The notes beneath the pieces were generated by a model, which had not been told where the DNA came from, did no database searches, and was given only the letters and a program-made list of their open reading frames with translations. Made by a program: the position numbers and the translations under genes. A stretch of DNA of 64,000 bases, taken from Bacteroidota bacterium (GTDB taxonomy: Bacteria; Bacteroidota; Bacteroidia; Chitinophagales; Chitinophagaceae). Where the stretch lies: assembly GCA_023437225.1 (NCBI GenBank), contig JAEZGS010000026.1, positions 123,230 through 187,229 on the forward strand, written 5' to 3'. Of this stretch, positions 26,041 to 34,565 are shown in pieces. How positions within the stretch are numbered: position 1 is the first letter of the stretch; each line of letters begins with the position of its first letter.

Positions 26041-26172
26041 TTATGCTTTCTTAGCGGCTTTCTTAACAGCTCTTTTAGGAGCAGCTTTCTTAGCAGCTTT
26101 CTTTGTTGCGCCTTTTTTCGCAGCCTTCTTTGGTGCGGCTTTCTTAGCAGCTTTCTTTGCAACTTTTGCCAT
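26041..26172 (-). CDS. Histone H1-like AAKK-repeat peptide
   Basis: 43 aa, almost only Ala and Lys (with Pro, Thr, Arg) in repeats such as AKKAAPKKAAKK. This composition matches the C-terminal tails of eukaryotic histone H1 and bacterial H1-like nucleoid proteins, which neutralise DNA charge. The ATG at 26170-26172 is chosen because upstream codons lose the composition. It lies convergent to topoisomerase IB in the DNA-protection region. Nucleoid binding is inferred from composition alone. Confidence 0.8.
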   Translation of the reverse strand: MAKVAKKAAKKAAPKKAAKKGATKKAAKKAAPKRAVKKAAKKA

Positions 26173-26351
26173 AAAATAGAATTTAATTGTTAGTAATGGC
26201 AGCAAGATAAAACTTTTTTGATTAAGTATATATGCTGCAGAATTAATGTATTGTATAACGCAAGTGCGGGGCAATTATTTCTACAAGGTTTTTGATCAGG
26301 CACAAAATTTTTAATGTTATAGGCATCTGGTAATTTTTAAACTACATAACT

Positions 26352-26864
26352 ATGGCTACAAATGATCAAACAGTTGAGGTGTTGAATGACCTCATACGAA
26401 TCAATAACGATCGTATTGTCGGTTACCAGCGTGCAACAGAAGAAGCACGCGATATCGATGTGGATCTTCGAACCATCTTCAACAGAATGGCAGAAGAAAG
26501 TAGGCAGTTTGCTGCTGAGCTTACACAGGAAGTTGTTAAACTCGGTGGTGAGCCTGCAACAGGAACAACCGCTTCTGGAAAAATATACCGGGTATGGATG
26601 GATGTCAAAGCAACATTCAGCGGAAAAAATCGCCAGGCAGTTTTAGAAAATTGCGAGTTTGGTGAAGATGCTGCTCAACGTGCATATGAGTCTGCACTAT
26701 CGTCGGATGCAGAAATGAGCGCCGATGTTCGTCAGCTTATCACCAACCAGAAAGCCTCTTTGAAAACATCTCATGATGTGATCAAGAAGTATCGCGATAT
26801 GCATAAAGCTGTTAATGATGCAGCCGACGATATCAATGATGCTGTTGATAAAAATCTCCGGTAA
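26352..26864 (+). CDS. PA2169-type four-helix-bundle (DUF2383) protein
   Basis: 170 aa, all-alpha. An N-terminal DUF2383 ferritin-like bundle (about 5-115) has VEVLNDLIRINNDRIVGYQR, FNRMAEESRQFAAELTQEV, GKIYRVWMDVKATF and FGEDAAQRAYESAL. The length and the Glu/His pattern fit PA2169 proteins, found in stress islands of many bacteria with DUF892, YihY and small membrane proteins, exactly as here. Function is unknown. A hairpin at 26894-26919 follows. Confidence 0.9.
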   Translation: MATNDQTVEVLNDLIRINNDRIVGYQRATEEARDIDVDLRTIFNRMAEESRQFAAELTQEVVKLGGEPATGTTASGKIYRVWMDVKATFSGKNRQAVLENCEFGEDAAQRAYESALSSDAEMSADVRQLITNQKASLKTSHDVIKKYRDMHKAVNDAADDINDAVDKNLR

Positions 26865-26893
26865 CGGAACCAGTATATCAATACCCTTTTTAG

Positions 26894-26926
26894 CAATGCC
26901 GGCCCCTGAGTCGGCATTGTTGTTTC
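26894..26926 (+). terminator. Terminator after the DUF2383 gene
   Basis: An 8-bp stem, caatgccg (26894-26901) with cggcattg (26912-26919), is followed by a short T-rich tail (ttgttt). Confidence 0.6.
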
Positions 26927-26972
26927 CACTTGTTATTGTGGGCATATGTGATATAACGACCACATTTATGTG

Positions 26973-26988
26973 TGGCAAAGTTTTTTCT
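26973..26988 (+). promoter_or_regulatory. Sigma-54-like -24/-12 element
   Basis: TGGCAAAGTTTTTTCT, 22 bp before the 117-aa gene. It matches the element at 41390-41375 (TGGTATTGTTTTTTCT) at 13 of 16 positions and has the same spacing between TGGYA and TTTCT. Confidence 0.5.
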
Positions 26989-27010
26989 TGGAAAATAAAA
27001 AACGACGAAC

Positions 27011-27364
27011 ATGTTAACCAACCAATATCAGTCAGTTCCTTACATGAAGAGCATGGCAAGCTGCCTCAATAAAATGGTCAGCGATGGATACACTGAAGAT
27101 TTTAAAGTGACAGACGAAGGTTTAAAATCATTGCAATCCAATCAGGTATATCAGCCTGCATCCATTAAAGTAGTCAACTTCTTTAGATTTGAGGGAGTGT
27201 CAGATCCCGATGATATGGCAATACTTTATGTAATCGAAACGGACGATGGTTGCAAAGGAACCCTGATCGATGCATTCGGTACCTACTCGGATGCCAATGT
27301 AAACAACTTCATGCTTGAAGTGGAAAACATCAATAAGAAAACAGAGAAGCGCCACGACCAATAG
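27011..27364 (+). CDS. Small conserved Bacteroidota protein of unknown function
   Basis: 117 aa, soluble, no signal peptide. Recognisable segments are NKMVSDGYTEDFKVTDEGL, VVNFFRFEGVSDPDDMAILY and KGTLIDAFGTYSDANV. Proteins of this size and pattern are common in Bacteroidota, and I recall them often carrying the misleading name phosphoribosylpyrophosphate synthetase, though they lack the PRPP-binding loop and are a third of the enzyme's size. It lies 48 bp before yihY. A sigma-54-like element precedes it. Confidence 0.78.
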   Translation: MLTNQYQSVPYMKSMASCLNKMVSDGYTEDFKVTDEGLKSLQSNQVYQPASIKVVNFFRFEGVSDPDDMAILYVIETDDGCKGTLIDAFGTYSDANVNNFMLEVENINKKTEKRHDQ

Positions 27365-27412
27365 AGTCGCGAAAGACTGGTTACATAATTCTACAATTCG
27401 CCTGACCTTGAT

Positions 27413-28357
27413 ATGAAAAAGCTAAAGACCTATTGGCAGATCTTAAAAAAGAGCGGTTCCGGATTTATTGATGACAATGCATTTAAATTAAGCGCTTCCT
27501 TATCCTACTATACGATTTTTTCTATCGGCCCGGTGCTCATCATCGTGATCTCTCTGGCTGGTTTGTTTTGGGGACGTGAAGCAGTACAGGGCCAGATCTT
27601 TTACCAGATCGATGGCATGATAGGGAAGGAAGCTGCAGTTCAGGTTCAGGAGATAATCAAGAATACATTCCAGACAGGCAAGGATACAATCGGTACCATC
27701 ATTGGAATTGTGCTGCTTGTTGTAGGGGCTACCGGTGTGTTCATCGAAATGCAAGACTCCATCAATTCAATCTGGTCCGTAAAAGCAAAACCCAAAAAGG
27801 GCTGGCTGAAGTTGATCATGAATCGCGTCATATCCTTTTCCATGATCGTATCACTCGGCTTTATTTTGCTGGTGTCGCTTGTGATTAGTGCATTTCTGGA
27901 TGCCATGAGCAAGATACTCTCCGCTTATTTTAAGGATGCGATGCTTGTGTTTTTTATGATCCTTAATTACATAGTTGTACTGGCAGTTGTAACGATACTT
28001 TTTGCTATCATATTTAAAGTTCTTCCTGACGCAAAACTGAAATGGCGGGACGCTCTGATTGGTGCCGCATTCACCGCGGTATTATTCCTTCTCGGAAAAT
28101 TTGGAATCAGTTTTTATCTTGGACAATCTGAGCTGAGTACAACTTATGGCGCTGCGGCGTCGATAGTTATACTTCTTACATGGGTCTATTATTCTTCGCT
28201 CATCTTGTTTTTTGGAGCAGAATTTACAAAGGCATATGCGGTCACTGTTGGAGGTGGTATTCATCCAACGGACACAGGTGTACTTATAAAGAAAATTGAA
28301 GAAAAAGAAGTTCCGGAGGCGAAACAGGTGCCGCGTGAATCGCTGGAAAATAAATAG
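27413..28357 (+). CDS. YihY/BrkB-family inner-membrane protein
   Basis: 314 aa with about six transmembrane helices. Family segments are visible: DDNAFKLSASLSYYTIFSIG at the start, GVFIEMQDSINSIWSVK, and the C-terminal AASIVILLTWVYYSSLILFF with GAEFTKAYA. The family was once called ribonuclease BN by mistake; it is an integral membrane protein of unclear transport role. A charged C-terminal tail (about 285-314) follows. It is in the stress-type gene group. Confidence 0.92.
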   Translation: MKKLKTYWQILKKSGSGFIDDNAFKLSASLSYYTIFSIGPVLIIVISLAGLFWGREAVQGQIFYQIDGMIGKEAAVQVQEIIKNTFQTGKDTIGTIIGIVLLVVGATGVFIEMQDSINSIWSVKAKPKKGWLKLIMNRVISFSMIVSLGFILLVSLVISAFLDAMSKILSAYFKDAMLVFFMILNYIVVLAVVTILFAIIFKVLPDAKLKWRDALIGAAFTAVLFLLGKFGISFYLGQSELSTTYGAAASIVILLTWVYYSSLILFFGAEFTKAYAVTVGGGIHPTDTGVLIKKIEEKEVPEAKQVPRESLENK

Positions 28358-28360
28358 CGA

Positions 28361-28376
28361 TGGCACAAAATTCGTA
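28361..28376 (+). promoter_or_regulatory. Weaker sigma-54-like element
   Basis: TGGCACAAAATTCGTA: an exact TGGCAC in the -24 position and a partial -12 match (TCGTA against TTGCW), 25 bp before the 96-aa membrane protein gene. Confidence 0.35.
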
Positions 28377-28401
28377 TACATCCGCAGATCAATGATTACC
28401 T

Positions 28402-28692
28402 ATGCGCAGTAATTTTAAACCCGCCTTCTATTTCGGATTGTTCAGTCACCTTGTATTATTTGTGGGGTTAGCCATGAAATCCTTTGAACACCCTTTGTCA
28501 AATTACATCATATTCGGAAGTTTTGCCCTCGGTTTTATATACTGGATGTGGGCAATATTTCAGCTTGTGGGCGATACAAATATTCAAAAAGAACAAAAGA
28601 CATTCTGGTCCATTCTGGTAATTTCCGTTCCAATGTTTGGAGCAATGTTGTACCATATACTCCAGATAAGGCGCGGAAGGACAGCCGCTTAA
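28402..28692 (+). CDS. Small three-helix membrane protein, function unknown
   Basis: 96 aa. Three hydrophobic stretches are visible at about residues 10-26 (FGLFSHLVLFVGLAM), 35-57 (IIFGSFALGFIYWMWAIFQL) and 68-86 (FWSILVISVPMFGAML), with a basic C-terminus (RRGRTAA). No family is recognised. It lies 44 bp after yihY, with a weaker sigma-54-like element between, so it may be expressed with the stress genes. Confidence 0.72.
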   Translation: MRSNFKPAFYFGLFSHLVLFVGLAMKSFEHPLSNYIIFGSFALGFIYWMWAIFQLVGDTNIQKEQKTFWSILVISVPMFGAMLYHILQIRRGRTAA

Positions 28693-28883
28693 GGATGTGG
28701 CCCATATTTTGCCGTAGGATGTCCAATGCCTTTGCCATATAAAATTGGATATCCGAAAATTTTAATGTGTGGACTGCGTGTATGTATGTACGTTAGATAA
28801 ACTACATTGCAGGTTCCTGCATCTGATGTTATATGAAAGCCATTACCAAATCTGTATTCTTAACTATTAATATACATTGTACC

Positions 28884-29387
28884 ATGAAATCAGCTACCCA
28901 CATTTGGCTACCTTTCGCAGCGTTGGTTTTTATCTTTGCTTCCTGTCAAAAAGAAGAAAACAAAAAGTCTGAATTGTCTGAAAAGAGCGATCAATTCAAA
29001 GGCTACGTTCAAAATAAGGCTTTCGTTGCTGTAGATTTTTATTCTGACAAACCGGTTGATTACATCAAAGACGACCAGGAAGTTCGTGCAGAAACCGATC
29101 TCCGTAAGTATATGTATACTTACATTAAAGATGATCGTATTTTATTTGACGCCAATGGTGTTTTACGCATCAATCAGAATTCCCTCAAAATTCCAGGCAA
29201 TGATTCTGCAGTATTGGTAAGATCCTGGGAGATTCGGCCGGGCACCCAAACTGTCAATGTAAATTTCGTTGACTATGATTACCGTCAGCGTCTTTATCAC
29301 CTCGTGGAATACAATGACACTACCTTTCTCGCATATGTAGATTATGACGGAGGTGCAAAATTGTATTCGCGTTTCTCGAAGAGATAA
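28884..29387 (+). CDS. Small lipoprotein, function unknown
   Basis: 167 aa from ATG 28884, which gives a proper signal peptide with lipobox at Cys21 (LVFIFASCQKEE); the 17 codons open upstream would bury it. The mature protein is beta-rich and charged, with DLRKYMYTYIKDDRILFDAN and NFVDYDYRQRLYHLVEYNDT. I do not recognise a family. It is single, ended by a strong terminator that reaches the 3' end of the convergent ku gene. Confidence 0.75.
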   Translation: MKSATHIWLPFAALVFIFASCQKEENKKSELSEKSDQFKGYVQNKAFVAVDFYSDKPVDYIKDDQEVRAETDLRKYMYTYIKDDRILFDANGVLRINQNSLKIPGNDSAVLVRSWEIRPGTQTVNVNFVDYDYRQRLYHLVEYNDTTFLAYVDYDGGAKLYSRFSKR

Positions 29388-29413
29388 TTGAATCGTGCAG
29401 ATATAATTTAAGC

Positions 29414-29441
29414 GCAGTGCTAAACAGGCACTGCTTTTTTT
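29414..29441 (+). terminator. Terminator between the lipoprotein gene and ku
   Basis: A 7-bp perfect stem, gcagtgc (29414-29420) with gcactgc (29428-29434), is followed by seven T (29435-29441). It ends 1 bp before the stop codon of ku. Confidence 0.82.
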
Positions 29442-29442
29442 A

Positions 29443-30216
29443 TTAGCTCGCTTTTTTCTTCTTGGTTTCGAGGCTGGCCTTCAATTGTGCCATCAGGTCT
29501 TCGGTCTTTGAATGAACCACACGCATCGACGGTTCCGGTAATGCTTTGCCTTTAGCTTTCGCCTTTATCACTTTCATCAATTCTGCAGTGTAAGTGTCCT
29601 TATACTTTGATATGTCGAATTTAGTTGTTAGTTGGTCGATGAGGTTAATCGCCATTTTCAATTCGGCCGGTTTGCTATCGGCTTTAGGAATATTGATCTC
29701 GTCAGGCTTGCGGATCTCCTCCTCATACCTGATCTTCTGCAGTACCAGGATGTCACCAATTGGTTTAACAAGAGCAAGCGATTCTTTGGTTCGCATTACG
29801 AAGGTAGCAATGCCGGTCTTGCCTGTTTTTTTAAGGGCGTCTCTTAACAGCGCATATGCTTTGGTACCTGATTTCTGCGGCTCTAAATAATAAGGCGTTT
29901 CATAATACATGGAGTCTATTTCCTTTTCTTCGACAAACTCCGCGATCTCGATGATCTTTGATTTTTCTGGACTTGCTTTTTTATAATCTTCATCGGACAA
30001 TACCACATATTGCCCGTCGAGGTTATAAGCTTTGACTATATTCTCATAGGAGACCTCTTTTCCGGTGCTCTCATTAACACGTTTAAATTTAATGTTGGAC
30101 ATGTCCTTCTTATCCAGCATGTCCAGATCAAGTTCGCTTTGCTGCGTTGCGCTGAAGATTTTGACCGGTATGTTTACCAGGCCAAAACCGATGGCGCCGC
30201 TCCAGATAGACCTCAT
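29443..30216 (-). CDS. ku: Ku protein of bacterial non-homologous end joining
   Basis: 257 aa, normal for bacterial Ku. The start MRSIWSGAIGFGLVNIPVKI is the family signature, and the core shows MYYETPYYLEPQKSGTKAYA, TFVMRTKESLALVKP and EINIPKADSKPAELKMAINL. Ku homodimers ring broken DNA ends and recruit ligase LigD. The C-terminus is basic (ETKKKKAS), as in Ku proteins that use the tail for DNA binding. No LigD lies in this window. It is convergent to the small lipoprotein gene and sits in the DNA-protection region with topoisomerase IB and the H1-like peptide. Confidence 0.96.
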   Translation of the reverse strand: MRSIWSGAIGFGLVNIPVKIFSATQQSELDLDMLDKKDMSNIKFKRVNESTGKEVSYENIVKAYNLDGQYVVLSDEDYKKASPEKSKIIEIAEFVEEKEIDSMYYETPYYLEPQKSGTKAYALLRDALKKTGKTGIATFVMRTKESLALVKPIGDILVLQKIRYEEEIRKPDEINIPKADSKPAELKMAINLIDQLTTKFDISKYKDTYTAELMKVIKAKAKGKALPEPSMRVVHSKTEDLMAQLKASLETKKKKAS

Positions 30217-30373
30217 AACAAACGTTTAGATAACATGTATAACTTTTATGCCAATCGAGGGAAAAAATTCGGCGTATTGTAGAATCGATTACCCGTGTAT
30301 CGATTGATTGTCAGCGTATAGCGAAGAGGTATAGTATTTGGATTAAGGGGTGTATGAACCAAATTAGTAAACT

Positions 30374-31048
30374 ATGAAAAAACAATTGTTGTTAATCGGC
30401 AAAACACTATTTGCCGGATTCTTAGTAGTAGCTACAACGTTATCCGTATCCGCCCAGGTACAACAGACTTCGTCAGAAGTATCGCTGACTCCGAAAATCG
30501 GGGTAAAGGGTGGTGTGAACTTCACAAATTTATATGTTGATGATGTTCACGATGAAAACGCGAAAGCAGGATTGAACCTGGGTCTTTATGCAAAAATCCC
30601 TGTGACAAGGGGATTCTCATTTCAACCTGAGGTTTTATACAGTAGCAAGGGCTCGAAGGTAGCCTACAACAACTCATTGATTGGCGGTGAGTATCGGTTT
30701 AACCTTAACTACATTGAGGTACCATTGGTGGGGGTGATCAACGTTGGAAAGAACTTCAACATTCATGCAGGTGGATATGCCGCATATCTCACTTCCGCTA
30801 ACATTAAAGCTGAAGACAATGGTCACTCCAATGAGTCTATTGTCGATTTTAACGAAGATGCGTTTAACCGCTTCGACTACGGTTTATTAGGTGGAGTGGG
30901 CTTTGATGTAAAAGGCTTCACACTTGGTGCTCGTTATAACTATGGGCTAAACCAGGTCGGCGAAAAATCCAATTCCTTTATGTCCAACACCGTACTCCGT
31001 AACGCAAAAAATCAGGGCGTTACCGTGTATGTTGGATTCGGCTTCTAA
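30374..31048 (+). CDS. Porin-family outer-membrane beta-barrel protein
   Basis: 224 aa with a signal peptide (1-28, ending TLSVSAQV). The mature part has the PorT/OmpW-like small-barrel pattern common in Bacteroidota: KIGVKGGVNFTNLYVDD, LNLGLYAKIPVTRGFSFQPE, FNLNYIEVPLVGVIN, RFDYGLLGGVGFDVKGFTLG, ending in QGVTVYVGFGF with C-terminal Phe. An 8-10-strand barrel is likely; function is unknown. A strong terminator follows. Confidence 0.88.
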   Translation: MKKQLLLIGKTLFAGFLVVATTLSVSAQVQQTSSEVSLTPKIGVKGGVNFTNLYVDDVHDENAKAGLNLGLYAKIPVTRGFSFQPEVLYSSKGSKVAYNNSLIGGEYRFNLNYIEVPLVGVINVGKNFNIHAGGYAAYLTSANIKAEDNGHSNESIVDFNEDAFNRFDYGLLGGVGFDVKGFTLGARYNYGLNQVGEKSNSFMSNTVLRNAKNQGVTVYVGFGF

Positions 31049-31079
31049 CGTAGGCTGCGAACTGAAAAATTACAAATAC

Positions 31080-31116
31080 GAGGCTGTCTCATTTAATTGA
31101 GACGGCCTCTTGTTTT
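31080..31116 (+). terminator. Terminator after the porin-like gene
   Basis: A 12-bp stem, gaggctgtctca (31080-31091) with tgagacggcctc (31098-31109), one G-U pair, loop tttaat, then ttgtttt. It also lies at the 3' end of the convergent kinase gene. Confidence 0.8.
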
Positions 31117-32569
31117 ATTGTTTATTTGCCTCTTCGGCTTTTGGAAAGCTGATTGTAAAGCTGGTTCCCTTGTTCACCGCGGAGCTGACATCAATATGCG
31201 CCTTGTGTGATTGAAGAATGTTTAGAGTAGAAGCAAGACCAAGCCCAAGACCGTTGCGTTTGGAAGTGAAGTAAGGTTCAAACAGACGCGAAAGATTTTC
31301 TTCACTTATACCAGCACCGTTATCACTTATTTTGACCATCTGCCTGTTCATTTCGGTTCCGATCAAGATTGATAACTGCCCCTTTTCTTCCTCCATCGCT
31401 TCAATTGCATTGATAATTATATTCAAGAAGGCAATCTTCAACTTTTGAGGGTCTCCCATGATATATGCAGGCTCATTGATATATCTAACAGCAAGCCGAA
31501 TCTTCTGCAGGGTTAACCTGTCAAGCGCAGAAGCAATACTTTCATCAAGAATGTATTGCAGGGAAACCTTTTGAACCGCCATCTCTGTCGGCCTTGAAGA
31601 ATTCAACAATTCAGTAATAATATCTCCGATCCGTTTACTATTCCTATGAACGATGTCCAGGTAAATCTGTGAATCCGCTGCCGCATCTATTTCATGGGCC
31701 AGTTGCTCAACAGCCAGGTTAATATTGTTCAGAGGGTTTCTTACTTCATGTGCAAGGGTCTGCACAAGACGTCCGGCAGCAGCAAGTTTTTCTGCCTGCA
31801 GAGTTGCTTTTTCCGCCTTTTTCAAATGTGTGATATCATGCAACAGCCCGTTGATGTTGATCGTGTCATTGCTGGTAAGCTCTGTGTTCAGTGAAAGGAT
31901 GCAGGTTTTTTTTTCATTCGTGCTCGATACAATCTCAAGTTCGTGTTCAGAAATTCCACCTTCTTCTTCCATTTTCTGCTGAACGATCCCTCTCGCTTCT
32001 TCATCCATAAATTCGAGCAGGGTTCTATTCAGCAACTCCTGTTTGGACAATTCAAAAAGATCCGATGTAGCATCGTTTACATCCTTAAAGCGAAGGTTGT
32101 TGTTGCAAATAAATACAGCATCTTTTGATTTCTCAAACAAAGACCTATACTTCCGCTCATTCGCTTTGAGCGCCTTCAATGAATTCGCACGATCAAATGA
32201 ATAACGAATACAACGTTCGATCTTTTCTTCGTTAAGATCTGATTTTACCAGGTAGTCCATTGCGCCAGCCTGCATGGATTCAAGATCGATTGCCTGGTTT
32301 CCCTTGCCGGTCAATAGTATCATCGGCTCTTCTATGTTGAAGGCTGACGCTTCCTTTATTAATTGAAGACCTGTCTTGGGTCCAAGGTAGTAATCGATAA
32401 AATACAAATCATACCTGCGGTTGCGTATATGATCAAGTGCCTCGGGGTAACGGAAACACCAGTCAATCTGAAAATGAGAATCTTTAATCTTCCTGATGTA
32501 GTCACTGGTGATGAAGAAATCGTCCTCATCATCGTCGATTACAAGGATCCTATGGGGTGTTGATAGCAT
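31115..32569 (-). CDS. Hybrid sensor kinase: receiver, PAS, histidine kinase
   Basis: 484 aa, no transmembrane segment. A receiver domain (about 5-125) has phospho-acceptor Asp59 (LYFIDYYLG); then a PAS domain (about 135-250), a HisKA dimerisation helix with His274 in TLAHEVRNPLNNI, and an ATPase domain (about 370-480) with NAIEAM, DNGAGI and GLGLGLAS. The receiver-first order suggests it receives phosphate from an upstream kinase. It is the last gene of the rpoN, ntrC-type, kinase, kinase set, 7 bp after the previous gene. Confidence 0.9.
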   Translation of the reverse strand: MLSTPHRILVIDDDEDDFFITSDYIRKIKDSHFQIDWCFRYPEALDHIRNRRYDLYFIDYYLGPKTGLQLIKEASAFNIEEPMILLTGKGNQAIDLESMQAGAMDYLVKSDLNEEKIERCIRYSFDRANSLKALKANERKYRSLFEKSKDAVFICNNNLRFKDVNDATSDLFELSKQELLNRTLLEFMDEEARGIVQQKMEEEGGISEHELEIVSSTNEKKTCILSLNTELTSNDTININGLLHDITHLKKAEKATLQAEKLAAAGRLVQTLAHEVRNPLNNINLAVEQLAHEIDAAADSQIYLDIVHRNSKRIGDIITELLNSSRPTEMAVQKVSLQYILDESIASALDRLTLQKIRLAVRYINEPAYIMGDPQKLKIAFLNIIINAIEAMEEEKGQLSILIGTEMNRQMVKISDNGAGISEENLSRLFEPYFTSKRNGLGLGLASTLNILQSHKAHIDVSSAVNKGTSFTISFPKAEEANKQ

Positions 32570-32576
32570 TCTGTTG

Positions 32577-34562
32577 TCAGGGTTGTTTTTCTGGTAAGAT
32601 CGTTATAAAGCGGGCACCTTTACCGGGCTCGCTTTGAGCAATAATAAATCCGCTATGATTTTCTGCTATCTTCTTGCAAATGGCAAGACCAATCCCGGAG
32701 CCCGGGTATTCTGATTTGCCATGCAGACGTTGGAAAATCTGAAAGATGCGATCGGCATATTCCTGTTCGAACCCAATGCCGTTATCATTTACCTGCAATT
32801 TAAAATAATTTGCTTCCGGAAGACGCAAAGAAGATTTTTCCGCAGCAGTGAGTGCGCGTGCGCGTATATCAATACGGGGCACTTCTCCGGGTTTCCGAAA
32901 CTTTATAGCGTTGGAGATAAGGTTGGTCATAAGCTGATGCACCTGTGATGGGATCGCCTCGATGACAGGAAGTGTTTGACTTGTTATTATGGCGCCAGTT
33001 TCTTCAATCTTTAATTCAAGCTCTGCTTTTGCATTTTCAAGAATGGAACCCAGATCAGTTTCCTGGAACGGTTGATTGTGCCGGCTTGTCCGGGAAAATT
33101 CTAAAAGGTTGTCGATAAGCATCCGCATATTCGACGTTCCGGTTAGCATGCGATCGAGATACACAACACTCTCTTCGCTCAACTCCATCCTTGCTCTTTC
33201 TTTGAGCCGCTCGCTAAATGCAGTGATCTTTCTTAGCGGTTCCTGCAGATCATGTGACGCGATGTATGCGAACTCTTCAAGATCCTTATTCGAGCGGTCA
33301 AGTTCTTCTATCTTGCGTTTGAGGCTTTCTTCGTATTCCCGCATTTGCGTTACATCACGCGAGGCTCCAATTACTTTAAAGCGATGGCCTTCCTCGTCTT
33401 TCACCACCCTTGCGTACGATTCAATTATCTTGCGTTCTCCTTGCACGGTTGTCAGTTCGTATTCCCATCGGTGCTCATCTTCACAAAAAAACTCCACATA
33501 ATTCCAGATTTCTTTCAGTCGATCCAGCTCTGCCGGAGTAACATGCTTCGCATAAAGTTGATGTGTGACAACAGGCAGTGTAGACCGGTCATCGGTGTCG
33601 TATCCAAATAGACGATACTTGCCATCAGACCAGCTGAGAGCTCTTGATTTAATGTCCAATTCCCATGAACCGCTGGAAAGAAATCTTTCTTTATCCAGCA
33701 TCGCTTGTTTGTAATCAGACAGGTCTTTCAAGGTTCTGCTTTGCGAAGTAATGTCGTGCGTAACACCTATCACCTTTTGCAAATCACCCCGGTTATCAAA
33801 AACATATTTCGCTTTTGTAGACACTAACTTCTTATTGCCTTTTTTTGTAATCAATGGAAAATGCAGTTCAAATTCTTTATCTCTTCCCTGCAATTGCTCC
33901 ATTTTTTGAATGAATAAATTTCTGTAGGGCTCGGGAATGTGTTGATGAAAGAACTCATTTGTCATTGCTTCTTTTTCAATGATCTCTTCATATTCCATTA
34001 TTGCATACATGCCATTGGACCATTCCAGCTGATTCGATTTTGCAAACCACATCCAGGTGCCAAAGTGCAGCAATTCCTCCGTTTCTCTAAATAACGCTTT
34101 AAGCGCCTTCCCTTCATTGTATTCCATCGTTTCATCCACCTCTTGTGCCATAAACAAAAGTGATGTTGCCACGCCGTTTTCATCACGCTTCAATATTGTG
34201 CCCTGTGTACACAGGTATCGCCAATTCTTCAGTTTGTGTTTATAGCGTGAATAGTACGCTCTGCTCGCGTCGTCATTCAGTATCGAAAAGCTTTGCAGCT
34301 CGGAACGTACCAGTTCCTGGTCTTCCTCAAAAATTAGTTTAGACAGGTCATTATTCAAATCACTGATTTCATCTTCGCTATACCCCAGGATATCCGCCGC
34401 TTTCTTATTGATGAAGCGCACCTTACCGCTTTGAGCATCATAAGTGTAAAGCAATGCAGGAACGAATTCAGCAATGCTCCTTGTCAGGGATTCATCACTT
34501 TCATTCGCAGCCAGCATTTTTTTGATCAGGGTCAGATTATCTTGTTGTAGCATGTTGTCCAT
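32577..34562 (-). CDS. Multi-PAS cytoplasmic sensor histidine kinase
   Basis: 661 aa without transmembrane helices. Three PAS-type domains come first (about 25-150, 155-275, 290-415), with IGVTHDITSQ and IGASRDVTQM at the ends of two PAC motifs. A coiled linker then leads to HisKA with His437 in IASHDLQEPLRKITAFSERL and a HATPase domain (about 545-660, NLISNAIKFRKPG, NDNGIGFEQEYADRIF, GSGIGLAICKKIAENH). This bacteriophytochrome-like kinase core is common in Bacteroidota. It is 3 bp after the NtrC-type regulator gene and is its likely partner (inference). Confidence 0.9.
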   Translation of the reverse strand: MDNMLQQDNLTLIKKMLAANESDESLTRSIAEFVPALLYTYDAQSGKVRFINKKAADILGYSEDEISDLNNDLSKLIFEEDQELVRSELQSFSILNDDASRAYYSRYKHKLKNWRYLCTQGTILKRDENGVATSLLFMAQEVDETMEYNEGKALKALFRETEELLHFGTWMWFAKSNQLEWSNGMYAIMEYEEIIEKEAMTNEFFHQHIPEPYRNLFIQKMEQLQGRDKEFELHFPLITKKGNKKLVSTKAKYVFDNRGDLQKVIGVTHDITSQSRTLKDLSDYKQAMLDKERFLSSGSWELDIKSRALSWSDGKYRLFGYDTDDRSTLPVVTHQLYAKHVTPAELDRLKEIWNYVEFFCEDEHRWEYELTTVQGERKIIESYARVVKDEEGHRFKVIGASRDVTQMREYEESLKRKIEELDRSNKDLEEFAYIASHDLQEPLRKITAFSERLKERARMELSEESVVYLDRMLTGTSNMRMLIDNLLEFSRTSRHNQPFQETDLGSILENAKAELELKIEETGAIITSQTLPVIEAIPSQVHQLMTNLISNAIKFRKPGEVPRIDIRARALTAAEKSSLRLPEANYFKLQVNDNGIGFEQEYADRIFQIFQRLHGKSEYPGSGIGLAICKKIAENHSGFIIAQSEPGKGARFITILPEKQP

Positions 34563-34565
34563 TAC

